DNA from: Hymenobacter setariae
GTDB taxonomy: Bacteria; Bacteroidota; Bacteroidia; Cytophagales; Hymenobacteraceae
DNA length: 64,000 nt
Assembly (NCBI RefSeq): GCF_007713685.1
Contig: NZ_VMRJ01000009.1
Location: 1 to 64,000, forward strand
Reading direction: 5' to 3'
A program made the translations under genes and the position numbers. This document shows, piece by piece, positions 60,028 to 64,000 of this stretch; within the stretch, counting starts at the first letter, position 1; each line of letters begins with the position of its first letter. The notes under the pieces are model-generated. The model did no database searches. It was not told where the DNA came from and saw only the letters and a list, made by a program, of their open reading frames with translations.

Positions 60028-60053
60028 GACTTGGAGCAGGTAAATTAAAACAA

Positions 60054-60845
60054 CTAGGCAACCATGCCCAGCAGCAGAAACAGCAGGAATCCGACGAAAA
60101 ATGCCAGCGTGAGCAGCGGCGTTTCGGTTTCCTCGTGGGCTTCGGTCAGCAGTTCCTCGGTGACTAAGAAGAGCAGCGCCGCCAGACCAAAGGAGAGCAC
60201 TATTTCCAGCAGGTTGCCGGTGGCCCCGCGCAGTACGGTGGTGCCGATGCCGGCCCCGAGCAGCAGCATCAGGGAGGTGCCGGCCACAATGGCTACCGCC
60301 CGGCCCTTACCGTGCCCCCCGTCGCGCAGCTCCACGGCCGTGGCCAGGCCCAGGGAAAGCAGCTCAATAGTCAGCGCGATGGCCAGCAGGGTGCCTTCCT
60401 TCGCGCCGGCGGCAAAGCCGATGCCCAGCAGTAGCCCGTCAATGAGAATGTCGATGCCGATGGCCACCAGCAGACCCCACGGCAGCGGCGACGCGCTGGC
60501 GGTACCCGTGGTAACAGCAGCCGGAGCTTCCGGGGCAGCTTCCGTCTGCTTTTCGAGGCGCTGGGTGAAGTAACGCAGACCTAGCATGGTAGCCACGCCC
60601 AGGCCAAAGCCCAGGGCCACCTCGTAAGGGGCATGGTGCTGCACGATATCGGGCAGCAGCTCTACGGCGACCACGGAGAAGATGACGCCGGCCGCGAAGT
60701 GCAGAATGGCGCTACGCAGCTTCGGGCCGGGAGCGCGCCACACGGCCAGCGCCGCACCGGCTACCATCACAATGGCCGGCAGCAGCGAGAAGCCCAGTAT
60801 CGTGGTCCAGGGTGGAGTAACGGCGGCAGGAATAACGAGCAGCAT
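60054..60845 (-). CDS. ZIP-family metal transporter
   Basis: 263 residues with about eight membrane helices. ILHFAAGVIFSVVAVELLPDI is the ZIP HxxxG...E type motif, and GLLVAIGIDILIDGLLLGIGFAAGA and LAIALTIELLSLGLA carry acidic residues at transport positions. ZIP proteins move Zn or related divalent metals into the cytoplasm or balance efflux. A central Ala/Pro loop. Nineteen bases after the CDF gene. Confidence 0.85.
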   Translation of the reverse strand: MLLVIPAAVTPPWTTILGFSLLPAIVMVAGAALAVWRAPGPKLRSAILHFAAGVIFSVVAVELLPDIVQHHAPYEVALGFGLGVATMLGLRYFTQRLEKQTEAAPEAPAAVTTGTASASPLPWGLLVAIGIDILIDGLLLGIGFAAGAKEGTLLAIALTIELLSLGLATAVELRDGGHGKGRAVAIVAGTSLMLLLGAGIGTTVLRGATGNLLEIVLSFGLAALLFLVTEELLTEAHEETETPLLTLAFFVGFLLFLLLGMVA

Positions 60846-60864
60846 AGCGTAAGAGGGGAACAGG

Positions 60865-61758
60865 TCAGGTAGTTGGCTCGATGTGGACCAGCACGTTATA
60901 GACGGCAGGTTTGGCTTGCTTGATGGCCGCTTTCACCGCGCCGGCAATGTCGTGGCCTTCGCGCACGCTGATGCGGCCGTCCACTATCACATGCAGGTCG
61001 GCGAAATACTCGAAGCCCATCTTGCGCACAAAGCACTTTTCGGTGGCCACCACGCCGGGAACGGCTTCGGCCAGGGCGCGCACGTCTTCCGCCCACGTCC
61101 CGGCGGGAGCCTCATCCATGATTTCGCCGAAGGCCGGGCGGAAAATGTGGTAGGCGTTGTAGACGATGAAGCAGCAGGCCACCAGCGCGGCCCAATCGTC
61201 CGCCGCTTCCCAGCCCTTGCCCCCGATGAGGGCAATGCTGATACCCACGAAGGCGGTGCAGGAGGTAATTACGTCGGCGCGGTGGTGCCAAGCATCGGCC
61301 TTCACGGCGCTGCTGTCCACTTCTTCCCCGACTTTATTCACCCGGCGGTAGAGCGTCTCCTTGATGGCAATGACCACGGCCAGCACCGCCAGGGTGAAGG
61401 GAGCCGGCAGCTGGTGGGGCGTGAGGATGTGCAGCACACCTTCGGTGGCGATGTAAGCGGCGGCACATACCAGGGCCACGGCCACGGCAATGGCGGCCAG
61501 TGGCTCGGCTTTGCCGTGGCCGTAGGGGTGATTCGCGTCGGGCTCGCGGGCGGCGGTGCGCAGGCCCAACCACACGATGAGGGAGCTGAAAATATCAGTG
61601 CCTGACTCGATAGCTTCGGCAATGAGGGCGTAGGAGTGGCCGACCACGCCGGCCGTGCCCTTGCCCAGCACGAGGGCCACATTGGCCCCGATGCCAAGCA
61701 GGGTAGAGGTCTGGCCGCGCTCGGCACGCTCGCGGTTGGTGGGGGCAGCTGGTTCCAT
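60865..61758 (-). CDS. Cation diffusion facilitator (CDF) metal exporter
   Basis: 297 residues. Membrane helices with IAEAIESGTDIFSSLIVWLGL (metal-binding Glu/Asp), AVKADAWHHRADVITSCTAFVG (H-x-x-x-D) and a C-terminal cytoplasmic domain (GFEYFADLHVIVDGRISVREGHDIAGAVKAAI) are typical of CDF proton-driven Zn/Co/Cd exporters. Nine bases from the P-type ATPase gene, so one operon. Confidence 0.92.
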   Translation of the reverse strand: MEPAAPTNRERAERGQTSTLLGIGANVALVLGKGTAGVVGHSYALIAEAIESGTDIFSSLIVWLGLRTAAREPDANHPYGHGKAEPLAAIAVAVALVCAAAYIATEGVLHILTPHQLPAPFTLAVLAVVIAIKETLYRRVNKVGEEVDSSAVKADAWHHRADVITSCTAFVGISIALIGGKGWEAADDWAALVACCFIVYNAYHIFRPAFGEIMDEAPAGTWAEDVRALAEAVPGVVATEKCFVRKMGFEYFADLHVIVDGRISVREGHDIAGAVKAAIKQAKPAVYNVLVHIEPTT

Positions 61759-61767
61759 CAGGGAGAG

Positions 61768-63891
61768 CTAAGGTTTAGTAGTAAAGTCCATACGCTGAAT
61801 CCGCACGGCGTTGAGGATGGCCAGCAGGGCTACCCCCACGTCGGCAAAGACGGCTTCCCACATGGTAGCCAGGCCGCCGGCCCCGAGGGCCAGCACCACG
61901 GCTTTCACGGCGAAGGCCAGCCAGATGTTTTGCCAGACTACGGCGTGCGTGGCCACGGCAATGCGGCGGGCGGTGGCAATCTTGCTCGGGTGGTCAGTTT
62001 GAATCACCACGTCGGCCGTCTCAATGGTGGCATCCGAGCCGAGGCCGCCCATCGCAATACCCACGTCGGCCAGGGCCACCACGGGGGCATCGTTTACCCC
62101 GTCGCCCACGAAGGCCAGCCGGTGGCCGGCGGCTTTCAGGCGCTCGACGTGGGCGGCTTTGTCTTCGGGCAGCAGCCCGCCGTAGGCTTCGGTGATGCCG
62201 AGTTCCTTGGCCACGCGCTGCACGATGGCGTCCTTGTCGCCGGAGAGCATGACGATAGTTGTAATGCCCTGCGCTTTCAACTCCCGCACGGCCTGAGCCG
62301 CATCCTCCTTGATTTCGTCGGCCACGGTGAGGTAGCCGGCGTACTGGCCCCCCACGGCCACCACCACGATGCTATCGACCACATGGTCAATTTCGGCGGG
62401 ATAGGCAACGTTGAATTTGCTGAGCAGCTTGGTATTACCTGCCAGCACGTCTTGGCCATCGACCCGGCCGCGCAGACCGTGGCCGGCTATCTCTTCCACA
62501 TTTTCCACGGCCAGAGGGGTGCCGGCGGACTTCACGTATTGCACCAGCGCCTGGGCGATGGGGTGGGTGGACTTGGCTTCGAGCGCGGCGGCCAGGGCCG
62601 TGAACCGGGCCGGGTCCTGCCCGTTGGCGGCTACCACCTGCTGTACGGCGAACACGCCCTTGGTGAGGGTGCCGGTCTTATCCATTACCACGGTATCAAT
62701 CTCGCGCATGACATCGAGAAAGTTGGAACCCTTGAAGAGCACCCCGACCTTGGAGGCCGCGCCGATGCCGCCGAAGTACCCGAGCGGAATGCTAATAACC
62801 AGCGCGCAGGGGCAGGAAATAACCAGAAACACCAGCGCCCGGTAGAGCCAGTCGCGGAATACGTAGTCGTGCACGAAAAAGTAGGGCAGCAGCGTGAGCA
62901 GCAGGGCCAGCCCCACCACGATGGGCGTGTAGACGCGGGCAAATTTGGTGATGAACTGCTGGGCCTTGGCCTTGCGGCCCACGGCATCCTGCACCATCGC
63001 CAGAATCTTACTCAGCTTGGTATCCTTAAAGGCGGCCGTAACAGTGATTTGGCTGAGCGTGTCCTGGTTAATCATGCCCGCCAGCACGGTTTCACCCTTT
63101 TGCATGGTCTGCGGCACCGACTCGCCGGTGAGGGCGGCCGTGTTGAAGGTGCCGCGCTCAGATTGCAGCGAGCCATCCAGGGCCACTTTCTCGCCGGGCT
63201 TCACTTCAATCACGTCGCCCACCACCACTTCCTTGGGGTCGAGCACCAGGCGCTGGCCACCGCGCAGCACGCCCACTTCGGTGGCCTGAATTTCGAGCAA
63301 AGCCTTGATGCTGCGCTTGGCGCGGTTCACGGCCGCGTCCTGGAACAGCTCGCCCACGGTGTAAAACAGCATCACGGCCACCCCTTCGGCGTATTCGCCC
63401 AGGGCAAACGCGCCGATGGTAGCGATGCCCATGAGCAGGAACTCGTTGAAGATGTTGCCGCTGGGGATACTCTGAATGGCCGAGCGCAGCACTTTCCAGC
63501 CTACCAGCAGGTAGGCCACCGCGTACCACCCGAAGCGCACGTAGCCGGTAAAGAAGCCAGCTTTGTAGTAGTCCAGCGCAATACCAGCCAGCATCAGTAC
63601 CAGGCTGATGCCCGGAGCCAGGTAGGGGTTGTCACCGGCCGGGCCGTGGTCGTGGTCCCCGTGGTCGTGGCCATCATGGTCGTGGCCCGCGTGCTCGTCG
63701 GATTCGTCGCCGTGGTCATGGCCCGCGTGGTTTGCGTCGGAGTGGTCGTGGCCGGGCACGTCGTGGCCCTGGGACGCGGCAGCGGCAGCGGGCGTGAGTT
63801 GGGCGCGGGTGAGCGCGCCCACGTTTTCGGGCTGCACCTGCTTGGCGGTGTTCAGCTCCTCGTTGAGGCTATCGGATGAAGGGTCAGGCAT
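61768..63891 (-). CDS. P1B-type heavy-metal ATPase (Zn/Cd/Co/Pb exporter)
   Basis: 707 residues. The N-terminus has a strongly His/Asp-rich stretch (repeated GHDH, about 37-85) instead of a classical CxxC domain. Key motifs: TGESVPQ, FLVISCPCALVISIPLG (CPC ion site), DKTGTLTKG (phosphorylated Asp), KSTHPIAQALV (HP) and VGDGVNDAPVVALADVGIAMG. CPC with the later pattern suggests Zn2+/Cd2+-type specificity. Exports metal with ATP. First complete gene of the metal operon. Confidence 0.94.
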   Translation of the reverse strand: MPDPSSDSLNEELNTAKQVQPENVGALTRAQLTPAAAAASQGHDVPGHDHSDANHAGHDHGDESDEHAGHDHDGHDHGDHDHGPAGDNPYLAPGISLVLMLAGIALDYYKAGFFTGYVRFGWYAVAYLLVGWKVLRSAIQSIPSGNIFNEFLLMGIATIGAFALGEYAEGVAVMLFYTVGELFQDAAVNRAKRSIKALLEIQATEVGVLRGGQRLVLDPKEVVVGDVIEVKPGEKVALDGSLQSERGTFNTAALTGESVPQTMQKGETVLAGMINQDTLSQITVTAAFKDTKLSKILAMVQDAVGRKAKAQQFITKFARVYTPIVVGLALLLTLLPYFFVHDYVFRDWLYRALVFLVISCPCALVISIPLGYFGGIGAASKVGVLFKGSNFLDVMREIDTVVMDKTGTLTKGVFAVQQVVAANGQDPARFTALAAALEAKSTHPIAQALVQYVKSAGTPLAVENVEEIAGHGLRGRVDGQDVLAGNTKLLSKFNVAYPAEIDHVVDSIVVVAVGGQYAGYLTVADEIKEDAAQAVRELKAQGITTIVMLSGDKDAIVQRVAKELGITEAYGGLLPEDKAAHVERLKAAGHRLAFVGDGVNDAPVVALADVGIAMGGLGSDATIETADVVIQTDHPSKIATARRIAVATHAVVWQNIWLAFAVKAVVLALGAGGLATMWEAVFADVGVALLAILNAVRIQRMDFTTKP

Positions 63892-63942
63892 AAAAATCAG
63901 GAGTTGAAATCAGTTCTAAAGAGGGAACGGGCGCGCCGTCGA

Positions 63943-64000
63943 TTACCAGTCCACGAAAAAGCCGGCGATGCCCACCAGCACGAGCACCGCGCCGGTCAGG
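63943..64000 (-). CDS. Partial membrane protein, C-terminal end
   Basis: Reads in from the right edge and stops at TAA (63943-63945). The visible end, LTGAVLVLVGIAGFFVDW, is a membrane helix. It lies 51 bases upstream of the P-type ATPase gene on the same strand, so it probably belongs to the same metal operon. Too short to identify. Confidence 0.55.
   Translation of the reverse strand, partial: LTGAVLVLVGIAGFFVDW

Noticed and set aside
61636..63879. Long plus-strand open frame of 747 codons
   Set aside because: It lies fully opposite the P1B ATPase and CDF start; the minus strand has all the conserved motifs, and the plus frame is a GC-rich shadow rich in Gly/His/Gln.

Overview
The window is accessory DNA from a GC-rich member of the Bacteroidota, most likely Hymenobacter or a close Cytophagales relative. 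The evidence is the complete Bacteroidota-type conjugation set (TraE/DUF4134, TraF/DUF4133, TraG, DUF4141, TraJ, TraK, TraM, TraN, DUF3408, DUF4099/DUF3945), high GC and weak ribosome-binding sites. No rRNA, tRNA, IS element or CRISPR array was seen. I cannot tell a conjugative plasmid from an integrative conjugative element (ICE): there is a tyrosine recombinase and a ParA with a centromere-like array, but no recognisable replication initiator and no visible att ends.

Layout. 1-7.0 kb: small unknown genes, a type IA topoisomerase and a VbhA/Fic toxin-antitoxin pair. 7-16.4 kb: regulators, a small nuclease-like protein, umuDC, an HNH protein, a DUF932 gene and a HEPN-type abortive-infection protein. 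16.4-30 kb: a DNA-processing and defence block with a CoiA-like nuclease, a UvrD helicase plus RecB-type nuclease, a type III Mod/Res pair, and an AT-rich N6-methylase/nuclease pair. 30-36.7 kb: integrase and its regulator, a secreted protein, McrBC, DUF3800 and a structured non-coding stretch. 36.7-48.7 kb: a 13-gene minus-strand tra operon from parA to traN. 48.7-49.5 kb: an array of GTNACNNN octads and an oriT-like inverted repeat. 49.5-58 kb: plus-strand mobilisation operon (RHH accessory, relaxase, coupling protein, XRE), then two large cargo-like proteins. 58-64 kb: a Zn/Cd/Co-type metal-resistance operon.

How it may work together. The tra operon builds the mating channel. The relaxase and coupling protein process DNA at the putative oriT. 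ParA and the DUF3408 protein may bind the octad array as a partition-like module. Four proteins (relaxase, DUF4099 protein, Toprim protein and Fic toxin) end in the same short basic tail, which I read as a possible shared type IV secretion signal. A palindrome, TTTTGCAATTGCAAAA, lies upstream of the integrase regulator, the DUF932 gene and an XRE gene, and in a non-coding hairpin region, which suggests one regulon.
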